Positions 7,324-15,170 of a stretch of DNA of 19,602 nt are shown here, piece after piece. Source of the stretch: Bacteroidota bacterium (GTDB lineage: Bacteria > Bacteroidota > Bacteroidia > Bacteroidales > VadinHA17). Each line of letters starts with the position of its first letter. Positions within the stretch are counted from its first letter, which is position 1. The position numbers and the translations under genes are program-made. The stretch is from the NCBI GenBank assembly GCA_022711195.1, contig JAKLFN010000014.1, positions 1-19,602 on the forward strand. Direction: 5' to 3'. The notes below the pieces were generated by a model that had not been told where the DNA came from, made no database searches, and worked only from the letters and a program-made list of their open reading frames with translations.

Positions 7324-7351
7324 GTCGATATGGATTTCTATTAATATCGAC
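7324..7351. repeat. 8-bp perfect inverted repeat
   Basis: GTCGATAT at 7324-7331 is inverted as ATATCGAC at 7344-7351 around a 12-base loop. On the plus strand it is followed by a T-rich run (CTTACTTTTCTTTG). It sits in a ~395-bp intergenic stretch (7132-7526) between the DUF1330 gene and the T9SS unit, and could be an operator or a weak terminator. Confidence 0.35.
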
Positions 7352-7375
7352 TTACTTTTCTTTGATAATCATTAA

Positions 7376-7501
7376 AGGCTCAGATTGTACGATGCATCAT
7401 CTTTCTTCGGAGATTATCAGGAAGAGATCGGTGATATGAATAATTACCAGTACAAAAAGCATGATACAGGAAGCCTTCAACAGGTTGCAAAATGTAAATA
7501 A
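7376..7501 (+). pseudogene. Possible C-terminal relic of a lost gene
   Basis: After a TAA at 7373-7375 the plus strand is open for 41 codons to a TAA at 7499-7501. It reads RLRLYDASSFFGDYQEEIGDM and ends TGSLQQVAKCK. The composition looks coding, but there is no ATG near its beginning (first ATG at 7436) and no family is recognisable. It may be the remains of a gene whose 5' part was deleted, or chance. Confidence 0.25.
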
Positions 7502-7526
7502 ATTCCAGAATAACACAATAATTCCT

Positions 7527-7817
7527 TTAATCCGGTCCTTCCACAAGGATTGTGTCGCATGTTGCTGAATCCAGCCTGAATTTAAGGATTTTTTGATACT
7601 CCGCAGAATAGTACCAGTCCAGGAAGTCCTGTCTGCTATTAAATTTTATAAGAACCGATTTAGTATAATTCCATTTACCTTCAAGAACAGAAGGACTTGG
7701 ATCAACAGCAATATATTCACCTTTGTATTTTGAAAATACTTCATCGACCTTATTAAGGTATTCCTGGTAACCGTCAGGATTATTGATTCTGATGTTAGCG
7801 ACGAAATAATAAGCCAT
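7527..7817 (-). CDS. DUF1330-family protein, 96 aa
   Basis: A full-length small cytoplasmic protein resembling the DUF1330 branch of the dimeric alpha/beta-barrel (ferredoxin-like) fold. It shows the usual order: a first strand (YYFVANIRI), an N/D-PxGYQEYL helix (residues ~13-20), a central strand with GEYIAVD (~33-39), the strand KSVLIKF, an aromatic W-Y-x-S-x-EYQ region (DWYYSAEYQKIL, ~67-78), and a C-terminal strand. Length matches the family (about 95-100 aa). The biochemical role of DUF1330 is not established. It lies 118 bases downstream of the metallopeptidase gene on the same strand, so joint transcription is possible but not shown. Confidence 0.85.
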   Translation of the reverse strand: MAYYFVANIRINNPDGYQEYLNKVDEVFSKYKGEYIAVDPSPSVLEGKWNYTKSVLIKFNSRQDFLDWYYSAEYQKILKFRLDSATCDTILVEGPD

Positions 7818-7935
7818 GTCAGAAAATATAAATAACAGAAATACAATCGATTTCCACTCCGCTGGAGCAATGCCTTTGTCTTATGCTCCTGCTTCTGTTT
7901 ATATTATCAGTGTATGCAAACATTCCTAAAGTGGT

Positions 7936-9234
7936 TTATTTTTTCTGCAATGAGTAGTTATTGTCAGAGCTGTTCTTTTTCACAATATATCCGCTTTTCA
8001 GATCAATGGTCCAACCATTCCCGGTCACTTTGTCTTTTTCAATTTGTGTTGGTTCGCTAAGTGTGATTTTATCCCAGCTTGTGCCCAGCAATGCTCCATC
8101 AGATACAGTAAGTATTCCCCAGTTATCAATAACTTTCAATGACGGGTAAACAGTGCCATATCCTTCCAGTGGCATTATGTTCCTGGGATCAAAAGAAATA
8201 TTCATTTTTTCAAACCTGATCTCAAGATGGGGATTCTCGATAAAGATTTTTTTTAGCTCCAAAATCAATTGTTTGGTTTTTTCCTCTCTTTTAGTTTCTT
8301 CGGCCACAATTTCTGAAAATCCATATTGATTTAAAGTTTCTTTTTCAGGATTATCGGGAATATTTATTCGAAAAGCATTAATGAAGAAATCAGTCAGGTT
8401 TGTATTATTATCTACCTGCCTGTTCCAGTATTTGTCGTATTTACTCAGGAGAAATCCATAAAGTGGAGTTGTTAAATATGCAAAAGACCTGACGAAGGTG
8501 GGATAATTCTGAAATCCGGAAATTTTGTTTTCAAAGTAATGTTCCGTCTGCTTGTTGTCACGACCGCTCATGAAAATTCCTGTGTACTCGGCGAGGCCTT
8601 CGTTAAGTTCGAGAGAGTTTTCACCCGGCCTGGCATCGGGGTAAATGGAGTACCTGTGATTTCTGAAATAGAGTGCATAAGCCAGGTGCAGGCTGGTTTC
8701 CGCAGTAGATCCTGAAATCAGGGCCTGCCGCAAGGCTTCCAGTTCAAGCCTGAGATAAATACGGCCTTCTTTTTGGTCGAGATGGTTATTGGCAGGGTTA
8801 TTCATCTTAAAACCAAGAGCAGCCTGTGAACGGTGGAAAAGTTCGTGGGAAAGTAAATCAAGTCTTTCTGATTTATTTGCCGGGAGAGGAAGCATTATCA
8901 TGGCCCATGACCTGCCACTCCATGTTATTGCCGTGTTTGCAATATTCATATTACCCGGCATAATGCCGGAAAAGATTTCGCCATTTTGTTTTAATATGCC
9001 CGCAGAGTCAGGGAAATTTGAAAATAGTGTCCTTGTCCCCTGGTCGGCTAGAAGAATCGGTCCGTAAAGATCTATGTTCCAGAGATCTTTGTATTTGTTA
9101 GTAGTTGCTTTTATCTCTCTGAATAATGTCCTGATGGTATCAGTACTTATTTTTTCCTGACCTGCAGATAATGCAGTTGAACAGATTATCAGGAACAATG
9201 ATATTGTAAAACTTCTTAAACTTTTCATTAACAT
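7936..9234 (-). CDS. Exported putative zinc metallopeptidase (HExxH), 432 aa
   Basis: An N-terminal signal peptide (MKSLRSFTISLFLIICSTALSAGQ, starting at the third codon) sends this protein across the inner membrane. The zinc motif is H130-E131-L-F-H134 in LLSHELFHRSQ. A second acidic helix, ELNEGLAEYTG (209-219), offers E212 or E216 as third ligand, the gluzincin arrangement. The helix between them (LRLELEALRQAL) is typical of such peptidases. The C-terminal ~110 residues form a separate, probably beta-rich part. I cannot assign a MEROPS family from memory. Both ATG codons at 9234 and 9228 are usable. It is divergent from the S74 protein gene, with 127 bases holding both promoters. Peptidase activity is inferred from motifs only. 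Confidence 0.75.
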   Translation of the reverse strand: MLMKSLRSFTISLFLIICSTALSAGQEKISTDTIRTLFREIKATTNKYKDLWNIDLYGPILLADQGTRTLFSNFPDSAGILKQNGEIFSGIMPGNMNIANTAITWSGRSWAMIMLPLPANKSERLDLLSHELFHRSQAALGFKMNNPANNHLDQKEGRIYLRLELEALRQALISGSTAETSLHLAYALYFRNHRYSIYPDARPGENSLELNEGLAEYTGIFMSGRDNKQTEHYFENKISGFQNYPTFVRSFAYLTTPLYGFLLSKYDKYWNRQVDNNTNLTDFFINAFRINIPDNPEKETLNQYGFSEIVAEETKREEKTKQLILELKKIFIENPHLEIRFEKMNISFDPRNIMPLEGYGTVYPSLKVIDNWGILTVSDGALLGTSWDKITLSEPTQIEKDKVTGNGWTIDLKSGYIVKKNSSDNNYSLQKK

Positions 9235-9252
9235 AAAACGGGTTGCTTAAGA

Positions 9253-9260
9253 CAAAAGTA
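9253..9260 (-). promoter_or_regulatory. Putative -7 box for the metallopeptidase gene
   Basis: TACTTTTG on the minus strand is a perfect TAnnTTTG match 18 bases before the ATG. A good TTTG at 19-21 bases upstream is missing (the nearest is TTTC-like), so it is only a moderate prediction. Confidence 0.35.
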
Positions 9261-9288
9261 ATCTTTATTCTGTGACAGAAATAAATTG

Positions 9289-9320
9289 TTTTGAGGTTCA
9301 TCCATTTTGTCATACCTTTA
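9289..9320 (+). promoter_or_regulatory. Putative promoter of the S74/BioF-like operon
   Basis: TTTTG (9289-9293) is followed after 19 bases by TACCTTTA (9313-9320), one mismatch from TAnnTTTG. This would start transcription about 35 bases before the ATG at 9362. The leader has an A-rich run and no strong Shine-Dalgarno, as is usual in Bacteroidota. Confidence 0.4.
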
Positions 9321-9361
9321 ATCCTCAAGACAGTAACTTTATAAAAAAAACCTTCTTCATT

Positions 9362-11320
9362 ATGAAAGCCAGATCTTCTTTCTTTTGTCTTTTGTCTTTT
9401 GCCTTTTGTCTCTGCTCTTTACAGGCCCAGATACCTCAGGGCTTCAACTACCAGGCTGTTGCCCGCACCAGCTCCGGTGTCCCTCTCACAAATGTCACCC
9501 TTCCCGTACGGATCAGCATCCTGGCCGATTCGCTCGGAACATCGGTCATCTGGCAGGAGCTGCACGCTTCGGTGACGACCAATGCCCAGGGGGTGCTGAC
9601 ACTTGTTGCCGGAAGAGGCTCAAAGACAGGAGGTACCGCAGCCACCTTTTCTGCCATCGACTGGAGCATAACGCCAAAATTCATCAAGACAGAGGTCGAT
9701 TATAACGGCTGGAAAAACATGGGTGTATCACGTCTCTGGAGCGTTCCCTATGCGATGGCAGTTGCCGAGACCGAAGGGCCTTTTAAGAAGCTTGCCATTG
9801 AAGGCGAAACGACCGTGAATGACGAGGCTCTCTTCGAGGTGAAAAATAAAGACGGTAATACTGTTTTTGCTGTTTATAATGAGGGTGTAAGAGTATATGT
9901 CTCAGACGGAGAGAAGGGTATTAAAGGCGGATTCGCTGTCGGCGGCTTCGGTACCGACAAGGCTGAATCGCAGAAATATCTTGTTGTGTCAAAAGACAGC
10001 ATCCGCCTATATCTCGATACAGATACCTCAACCAAAAAACTCAAGGGCGGCTTTGCGATCGGAGGTTACGACATGACGAAGGGAACAACTGTGGAGGATT
10101 ATCTGCAGGTGACCCGCGACAGCACCAGGATATATGTAAAAGAAGATGCCGGTAAGAAGCTCAAAGGCGGATTCGCTGTCGGCGGTTTTGACATTACCAA
10201 GGGCACTCAGAATTTTACTCCTTTTACTTCACTCACCAGCGACAACTATTTTATCGGCCATGAAGCAGGAGCTGACAACACTACAGGAAAGTATAATTCA
10301 TTCTTCGGGTACAAGGCCGGGAAATCAAATACAACCGGCGATATGAACATTTTTATGGGTATGGAGAGCGGCTACTCTAATTCAACAGGCTGGGGCAACC
10401 TGTTCATTGGCGACTCTGCAGGATATGAAAATACTTCCGGTTCATTCAACTTATTCCTGGGACAATGGGCAGGACAAATGAATAAGACCGGCTATTACAA
10501 TGTAGCAGTGGGTAATGGCGCCGGGGCCTATAATGAAACAGGCTGGCAGAATGTTAGTATAGGGATGCAGGCAGGGCTCGAAAATTTCAACGGATCGAGG
10601 AATGTAAATATAGGAACAGCGGCAGGTGAAAAGAATAAGTCAGGTTCATTCAACGTCTTAATGGGAAACCTGGCAGGGCAGATGGCAACTACCGGCGATG
10701 GCAATGTTTATCTTGGCGCTTACTCAGGAAGATATAATCTTACAGGAAACTATAATATTTTCATCGGTCATGGCGCCGGAAGGGATGAGACAGGTTCACA
10801 CAGACTTTATATTGCCAACGATGCAACCTCATCGCCGCTTGTATTTGGTGAGTTTGATAACAAAAGGGTTGTTATAAACGGGAACAGCGGAAGTAACTTA
10901 GGTCTGAATAATTTCTATGTAAACGGAACAGCAGGCGGAATAACAACATGGGCAAACTTCAGCGATGCAAGGCTGAAACATGATATCGTAACAATTCCTG
11001 ATGCCCTGCAGAAAGTTCTTAACCTCAGGGGTGTCAACTTCCTCTGGAATGACCCCATGGAAGGGATGGAAGGAATGCAGATGGGTTTTATCGGACAGGA
11101 AGCATACGACGTGGTGCCGGAAGTCGTAATCTTCAGGAACGACAGGTTCTCCATGCAGTATGCCCCTATCACTGCCCTTCTTGTTGAGGCCGTCAAGGAA
11201 CAGCAGGCCGTAATTGAGAAACAACAGGAAGAGATCAACAAGCTCCGTATGCTGGAGACAGAAGTGGCTGAATTAAAAGATTTAATTAACGGTCTTAACA
11301 GGCCGGAAAACAAAAAATAG
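9362..11320 (+). CDS. Tail-fibre-like protein with S74 self-cleaving chaperone
   Basis: 652 residues from the ATG giving the signal peptide MKARSSFFCLLSFAFCLCSLQA; a GTG 90 bases upstream would hide it. The N-terminal module (GFNYQAVAR to VPYAMAVA) matches that of the protein at 4170-5939. Next are three units with a 40-residue period, each with KGGFA(V/I)GG(F/Y) at residues 188, 228 and 268. Then come ten consecutive 17-residue units (306-475) of the YadA-head-like form NxTGxxNxxxGxxAGxx, predicted to make a beta-solenoid. The C-terminus is a peptidase S74 intramolecular chaperone: SDARLK with the expected Ser534-Lys539 dyad, then GFIGQEAYDVVPE and a terminal coiled coil. Phage tail spikes use this domain to trimerise and then cut it off. 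A secreted or surface trimeric fibre is the likely product. The stop codon abuts the next ATG. Confidence 0.88.
   Translation: MKARSSFFCLLSFAFCLCSLQAQIPQGFNYQAVARTSSGVPLTNVTLPVRISILADSLGTSVIWQELHASVTTNAQGVLTLVAGRGSKTGGTAATFSAIDWSITPKFIKTEVDYNGWKNMGVSRLWSVPYAMAVAETEGPFKKLAIEGETTVNDEALFEVKNKDGNTVFAVYNEGVRVYVSDGEKGIKGGFAVGGFGTDKAESQKYLVVSKDSIRLYLDTDTSTKKLKGGFAIGGYDMTKGTTVEDYLQVTRDSTRIYVKEDAGKKLKGGFAVGGFDITKGTQNFTPFTSLTSDNYFIGHEAGADNTTGKYNSFFGYKAGKSNTTGDMNIFMGMESGYSNSTGWGNLFIGDSAGYENTSGSFNLFLGQWAGQMNKTGYYNVAVGNGAGAYNETGWQNVSIGMQAGLENFNGSRNVNIGTAAGEKNKSGSFNVLMGNLAGQMATTGDGNVYLGAYSGRYNLTGNYNIFIGHGAGRDETGSHRLYIANDATSSPLVFGEFDNKRVVINGNSGSNLGLNNFYVNGTAGGITTWANFSDARLKHDIVTIPDALQKVLNLRGVNFLWNDPMEGMEGMQMGFIGQEAYDVVPEVVIFRNDRFSMQYAPITALLVEAVKEQQAVIEKQQEEINKLRMLETEVAELKDLINGLNRPENKK
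9923..10207 (+). repeat. Three 120-bp in-frame repeats (40 residues)
   Basis: The KGGFAVGGF-type motif recurs with starts at 9923, 10043 and 10163, exactly 120 bp apart. Between them are similar segments such as YLVVSKDSIRLYL and YLQVTRDSTRIYV. The third unit is cut after about 15 residues. They lie inside the S74 protein, between its N-terminal module and the 17-residue solenoid. Confidence 0.85.
10277..10786 (+). repeat. Ten 51-bp in-frame repeats (17 residues)
   Basis: 510 bp divide into ten units of exactly 51 bp with no indels. Consensus per unit: N-x-(T/S)-G-x-x-N-x-x-x-G-x-x-(A/S)-G-x-x. The DNA of the units has diverged while the spacing is kept, pointing to structural selection rather than recent duplication. 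Confidence 0.9.
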
Positions 11321-12424
11321 ATGTTCATTCTTGAAAGTGCAGCCGGCAGTTATGTTTACAGCCGTGGAAAAAAATATTCTTACTTTGGTGGAAACAATTA
11401 TCTCGGGCTGGCATCACATCCGGTTGTCAGAAAAGCTGTTTTATCCGCGGTAAAGAAATATGGAATAAATTTCTCGGCATCACGCTGTACAACAGGAACA
11501 GCAGCCATTCACCTTGAACTTGAAAAAAAACTGTCGGCATTTAAAGGGAAGAATGATACAGTAGTTTTTGCCTCAGGGTACCAGGGGAACACTATTATGC
11601 TCGATGTACTTAAGGAGAAGTATAGTATCATTCTTGCCGACGAAATGGCACATGCCAGTATTCTCTCTGCCATACCCCGCGACAAAGAGATCATATTTTT
11701 CAGCCATCGCGATGCTGGCAGCCTGGCGTCGCTGATTGTCAAAAGAAAAATCGCAAAGCCTCTCATCATAACCGACGGCGTCTTTGCCCTTACAGGTGAA
11801 ATTGCTCCCCTTGATAAAATCTGGCCTGTAGTCAGGAAACACAACGGAATCCTGGTTGTCGATGATGCCCATTCAACAGGTGTTCTCGGTGAAACAGGAA
11901 AAGGAACTCCCGAGTTTTTCAGCCTGCCTGAAAATGAAAATATCTTCCAGACAGAGACAATGAGCAAGGCGCTCGGCGGATATGGTGGATTTATTTCAGG
12001 AAGCAGAAACCTTGTGGAAAGTATCAGGCAGAGATCAACAACATACCAGGCTTCGACAGCCCTTCCTCCCCCGGTGGTAGCCGCTGGAATAGCTTCGCTT
12101 AAAATTATTAAAGAAAATCCGGAGCTTAAAAATAAATTGCTTGAGAAATCGGCACAACTGAAAGAAGAGATCATCGCCCTGGGGTTTAGAACCATGGGCG
12201 ATAACACGCCGATAATTCCTCTTATTATGTCTTCTGCGGAGAGGGCAAAAAGCCTCTCTTCATTTCTTGAGAAAAACGGAATAATTGTTCCCTTTATGAA
12301 CTATCCTTCCCGGAATGAAATGTACATCTTAAGAATTGCCCTCACTGCAAACCATTCATCTGCCCCGATAAGATCATTAACGGCTAACCTTAATAAATGG
12401 ATTATAAAAAATGGCAAAGAATAA
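11321..12424 (+). CDS. PLP-dependent alpha-oxoamine synthase (BioF/KBL-like)
   Basis: A cytoplasmic fold-type I PLP enzyme of the group that condenses an amino acid with an acyl-CoA or acyl-ACP and releases CO2 (8-amino-7-oxononanoate synthase, 2-amino-3-ketobutyrate ligase, serine palmitoyltransferase). Visible residues: the substrate-loop NNYLGL (25-30), ADEMAHAS with ring-stacking H111, D181 and H184 in VVDDAHSTGVLG, and the PLP lysine K216 in TMSKALGGYGG. At 367 aa it is about 20-30 residues shorter than BioF/KBL, missing the N-terminal arm. No other biotin genes are near, so a biotin role is doubtful. Its ATG follows the TAG of the S74 gene directly, and its end overlaps the epimerase gene by 14 bases, implying translational coupling. 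Amino-acid and acyl substrates are unknown. Confidence 0.85.
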   Translation: MFILESAAGSYVYSRGKKYSYFGGNNYLGLASHPVVRKAVLSAVKKYGINFSASRCTTGTAAIHLELEKKLSAFKGKNDTVVFASGYQGNTIMLDVLKEKYSIILADEMAHASILSAIPRDKEIIFFSHRDAGSLASLIVKRKIAKPLIITDGVFALTGEIAPLDKIWPVVRKHNGILVVDDAHSTGVLGETGKGTPEFFSLPENENIFQTETMSKALGGYGGFISGSRNLVESIRQRSTTYQASTALPPPVVAAGIASLKIIKENPELKNKLLEKSAQLKEEIIALGFRTMGDNTPIIPLIMSSAERAKSLSSFLEKNGIIVPFMNYPSRNEMYILRIALTANHSSAPIRSLTANLNKWIIKNGKE

Positions 12425-13484
12425 CATAAAAAAAGTATTGATCGATCCGGTTAACATCAAGCTGGAAGAGCCCTTCACCATTGCCATCGGCACCAAGTAC
12501 AACATTGAGAACGTGATCGTCACAATTGTTCTTGAGAACGGTATAGAGGGTTATGGTGAAGCTGCCCCGCTGGAACCGATAAACGGGGAGAACCAGGCAA
12601 CGGTACTGGCTACTCTCGAAAGCTGCAGGGACTTCATCGTGGGCAAGGATATTTATGAATATAAGGCAATTGCAAAAACCCTTAAAAGCGTATTCTGGGC
12701 CCAGGTAACGGCAAGATGTGCTGTGGAAATGGCGCTGCTCGATGCATATACAAAACTGATAGACATCCCGCTGTACAGGTTTTTTGGCGGATCGGTAAAT
12801 AAAATTGAAACAGATTATACTGTCGATATTGTTCCACCTGATATCGCCCGGAAAAATGCTGCAAAATATGCCGCAGAGGGGTACCGTGTTCTGAAAACAA
12901 AAGTGGGCAAGAAACTGAAAGATGATATTTACCGGATACTGGCTATTAAAGATGGAGCTCCCGGCTGTGAAATTACTCTCGATGCAAACCAGGGATATAC
13001 ACCTCCTGAGGCAGTTCATTTTCTTGATGAGCTGGAGAAGAACAATATACGTCCCATTCTTTTTGAACAGCCTGTTATAAAGAGTGACCTGGCAGGGATG
13101 AAATTTGTGAAAGACCATACATCGGTCCCTGTTGCTGCTGACGAATCGGTTTTTACAAGCGCTGATGCGATAAATATTGTTCGGACACAATGTGCAGATA
13201 TTATCAATATCAAGATCATGAAATCAGGAATACTTGAGGCTCTTGATATTGCAGCCATAGCCCGCAGCGCAAATATCAGGCTGATGGTTGGGTGTATGCT
13301 CGAAACAAAGCTCGCTCTCTCATGCTCAATTCACATGGTGGGAGGTCTTGGCGGCTTCGATTATATAGACCTCGACCCGCACCTGACACCTGAACTGGAG
13401 CCTTTCAAGGAGGGACCTGATTACACAGCTCCGTTTTATACAATTTCAGAAAATCAACCCGGTATCGGCATCCGGAAAAAATAA
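12411..13484 (+). CDS. Dipeptide epimerase (enolase superfamily)
   Basis: 357 residues matching the L-Ala-D/L-Glu epimerase group, which inverts the C-terminal residue of dipeptides, for example from murein peptides. Catalytic features all fall where expected: lid residues near the N-terminus, K162 and K164 in LKTKVG, metal ligands D191 (LDANQGY), E219 (FEQP) and D244 (ADES), the second base K268 in NIKIMKSG, and the DxD motif D320-x-D322 that binds the dipeptide amino group. No signal peptide, so cytoplasmic. The start ATG lies 14 bases inside the BioF-like gene; the stop overlaps the next start as TAATG. The enzyme class is firm, but Bacteroidota members accept varied dipeptides, so Ala-Glu is only the default. 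Confidence 0.92.
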   Translation: MAKNNIKKVLIDPVNIKLEEPFTIAIGTKYNIENVIVTIVLENGIEGYGEAAPLEPINGENQATVLATLESCRDFIVGKDIYEYKAIAKTLKSVFWAQVTARCAVEMALLDAYTKLIDIPLYRFFGGSVNKIETDYTVDIVPPDIARKNAAKYAAEGYRVLKTKVGKKLKDDIYRILAIKDGAPGCEITLDANQGYTPPEAVHFLDELEKNNIRPILFEQPVIKSDLAGMKFVKDHTSVPVAADESVFTSADAINIVRTQCADIINIKIMKSGILEALDIAAIARSANIRLMVGCMLETKLALSCSIHMVGGLGGFDYIDLDPHLTPELEPFKEGPDYTAPFYTISENQPGIGIRKK

Positions 13485-15148
13485 TGATCATGCGATTTTT
13501 TATAATAGTATTCCTTGCGGGTCTTGTCTTCTGCGGCTGCTCATCGCCTTCAACTTATGATATTGTGATCAGGAACGGACAGATAATTGATGGTTCCGGA
13601 AATACTTCTTTTAAAGCTGATATTGGCATTAACGCAGATACTATAGCTGCTGTCGGAGACCTGAAAAATTCAGAAGGAAGAACCGAGATCGATGCAGCAG
13701 GGCTGGCTGTTGCCCCTGGATTTATCAATATGCTCAGCTGGGCCGTGGAATCTCTTATTGAGGATGGCAGATCGCAGAGCGACATACGCCAGGGAGTTAC
13801 TCTCGAGGTGATGGGTGAGGGCGATTCGTGGGGGCCCCTGAATGAGAAGATGAAGGTGCAGTTGAAGAAGGAGCAGGGTGATATTAAGTATGATATTGTA
13901 TGGACCTCACTTGGTGATTATCTTGAATTCCTTGAGAAGAAAGGTGTCTCGGCAAATGTCGCTTCATTTGTCGGTTCTTCAACATTAAGGATATATACAG
14001 TCGGCTATGATAACAGGGCCCCTTCGGCCGCTGAGCTCGATTCGATGAAGATGCTTCTCCGCCAGGCGCTGGAAGAAGGAGCTGTCGGTTTCAGCGCCGC
14101 CATCGAGTATGTTCCGGCATCATTTGCATCGACAGATGAGCTCTCAGAACTCTGCCGGGTGACGGCAGAATATGATGCTCTTTTTATCTCTCATATCCGG
14201 AATGAAGATGACCTCCTGCTGGAGAGCATTGATGAGTTCCTGGAAATAGCAGGAAAGTCAGGCGCACGGTCGGAGATCTATCACCTTAAGCAGGTGGGTA
14301 AGACCAACTGGGATAAGATAGATCCTGTAATCATGAAAATTGATTCTGCACGTGCTGCCGGCATGCAGGTTACCGCCGACATGTATAATTATTCAGCCAG
14401 CTCGACAGGCTTCGATGTTCTTATGCCTGAATGGGTCCAGGAAGGGGGCTTCGACGCCTGGAGAAAAAGGCTCATGGATCCTTCGGTGCGAAGTGTTGTA
14501 GGACCATATATTCTGAACACTATCCTCAGGAAGCCGGGAACCCCAGCGAATATACTCCTTGTGGGATTTAATACCGATTCGCTGAAATACCTGACCGGCA
14601 AAACACTGGCAGAGGTGTCGGCAATGAGGAAGAAAACTGCCGAGGAGACAGTTATGGATCTTGTGGTTGAGGATAACAGCCGTATCAGCGTTGTATATTT
14701 TTCAATGTCGGAAGAAAATGTGAAACGGCAGATAGCGCTGCCATGGATGAGCTTCTGCTCCGACGGCTCCTCGCAGGCTCCGGAAGGGGTCTTCCTTAAA
14801 TCAGGGACACACCCCCGGGCGTATGGCAACTTTGCCCGTCTGCTGGGGAAATATGTCAGGGATGAAAAGGTCATATCACTTGAAGAGGCCGTACGCAGGC
14901 TTACATCGTTCCCTGCAGCAAATCTTAAGATTGACAGACGGGGAATGCTGAAACCCGGATATTATGCTGATATTGCAATATTTGATCCGGCAACCATAAG
15001 GGATAATGCCACTTTTGAAGAACCAAAGAAATATGCAACAGGGATGGTCCATGTTTTTGTAAACGGAGTCCAGGTCTTAAAAGAGGGAGAGCATACCGGG
15101 GCCACACCGGGAAGGGTGGTCAGGGGTCCGGGTTGGAAAAAGAAATAA
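13484..15148 (+). CDS. N-acyl-D-amino-acid deacylase-like lipoprotein lacking HxH
   Basis: A 554-residue amidohydrolase-superfamily protein of the D-aminoacylase type, with an N-terminal lipoprotein-like signal (hydrophobic run, then FCGCSS; C19 the probable lipidated residue), so periplasmic or surface-anchored. Family landmarks present: YDIVIRNGQIIDGSG, APGFIN, FISHIRNEDDLLLESIDE (H237), YHLKQVG (H267), CSDGS (catalytic-type D427), THPRAYGNFARLLGKYVR, and LKPGYYADIAIFDP. The strand-1 HxH metal pair is absent: APGFI is followed by NMLSW, with L84 and W86 at the histidine positions. The usual GNCG cysteine region reads GEGDSW. So metal binding must differ from textbook D-aminoacylase, or activity is altered. 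I believe this NMLSW variant recurs in related Bacteroidota proteins. The gene is coupled to the epimerase gene by TAATG. Confidence 0.85.
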   Translation: MIMRFFIIVFLAGLVFCGCSSPSTYDIVIRNGQIIDGSGNTSFKADIGINADTIAAVGDLKNSEGRTEIDAAGLAVAPGFINMLSWAVESLIEDGRSQSDIRQGVTLEVMGEGDSWGPLNEKMKVQLKKEQGDIKYDIVWTSLGDYLEFLEKKGVSANVASFVGSSTLRIYTVGYDNRAPSAAELDSMKMLLRQALEEGAVGFSAAIEYVPASFASTDELSELCRVTAEYDALFISHIRNEDDLLLESIDEFLEIAGKSGARSEIYHLKQVGKTNWDKIDPVIMKIDSARAAGMQVTADMYNYSASSTGFDVLMPEWVQEGGFDAWRKRLMDPSVRSVVGPYILNTILRKPGTPANILLVGFNTDSLKYLTGKTLAEVSAMRKKTAEETVMDLVVEDNSRISVVYFSMSEENVKRQIALPWMSFCSDGSSQAPEGVFLKSGTHPRAYGNFARLLGKYVRDEKVISLEEAVRRLTSFPAANLKIDRRGMLKPGYYADIAIFDPATIRDNATFEEPKKYATGMVHVFVNGVQVLKEGEHTGATPGRVVRGPGWKKK

Positions 15149-15170
15149 ATTAAACCATTAAAAAGGCATT

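Noticed and set aside
7646..7870. Minus-strand 74-aa ORF overlapping the DUF1330 gene
   Set aside because: Out of frame with a clear family member and without its own motif.
11509..12207. Minus-strand ORF (232 aa) opposite the BioF-like gene
   Set aside because: Antisense to a convincing PLP enzyme; serine- and proline-rich translation with no domain or start signal.
12402..13190. Long minus-strand ORF (262 aa) opposite the dipeptide epimerase gene
   Set aside because: It is the antisense shadow of a gene with every catalytic residue in place; its composition (many Cys, Phe, Ile, His) is not protein-like.
14389..14874. Minus-strand ORF (161 aa) opposite the deacylase-like gene
   Set aside because: Shadow frame of a conserved coding region, no ribosome site or recognisable motif.
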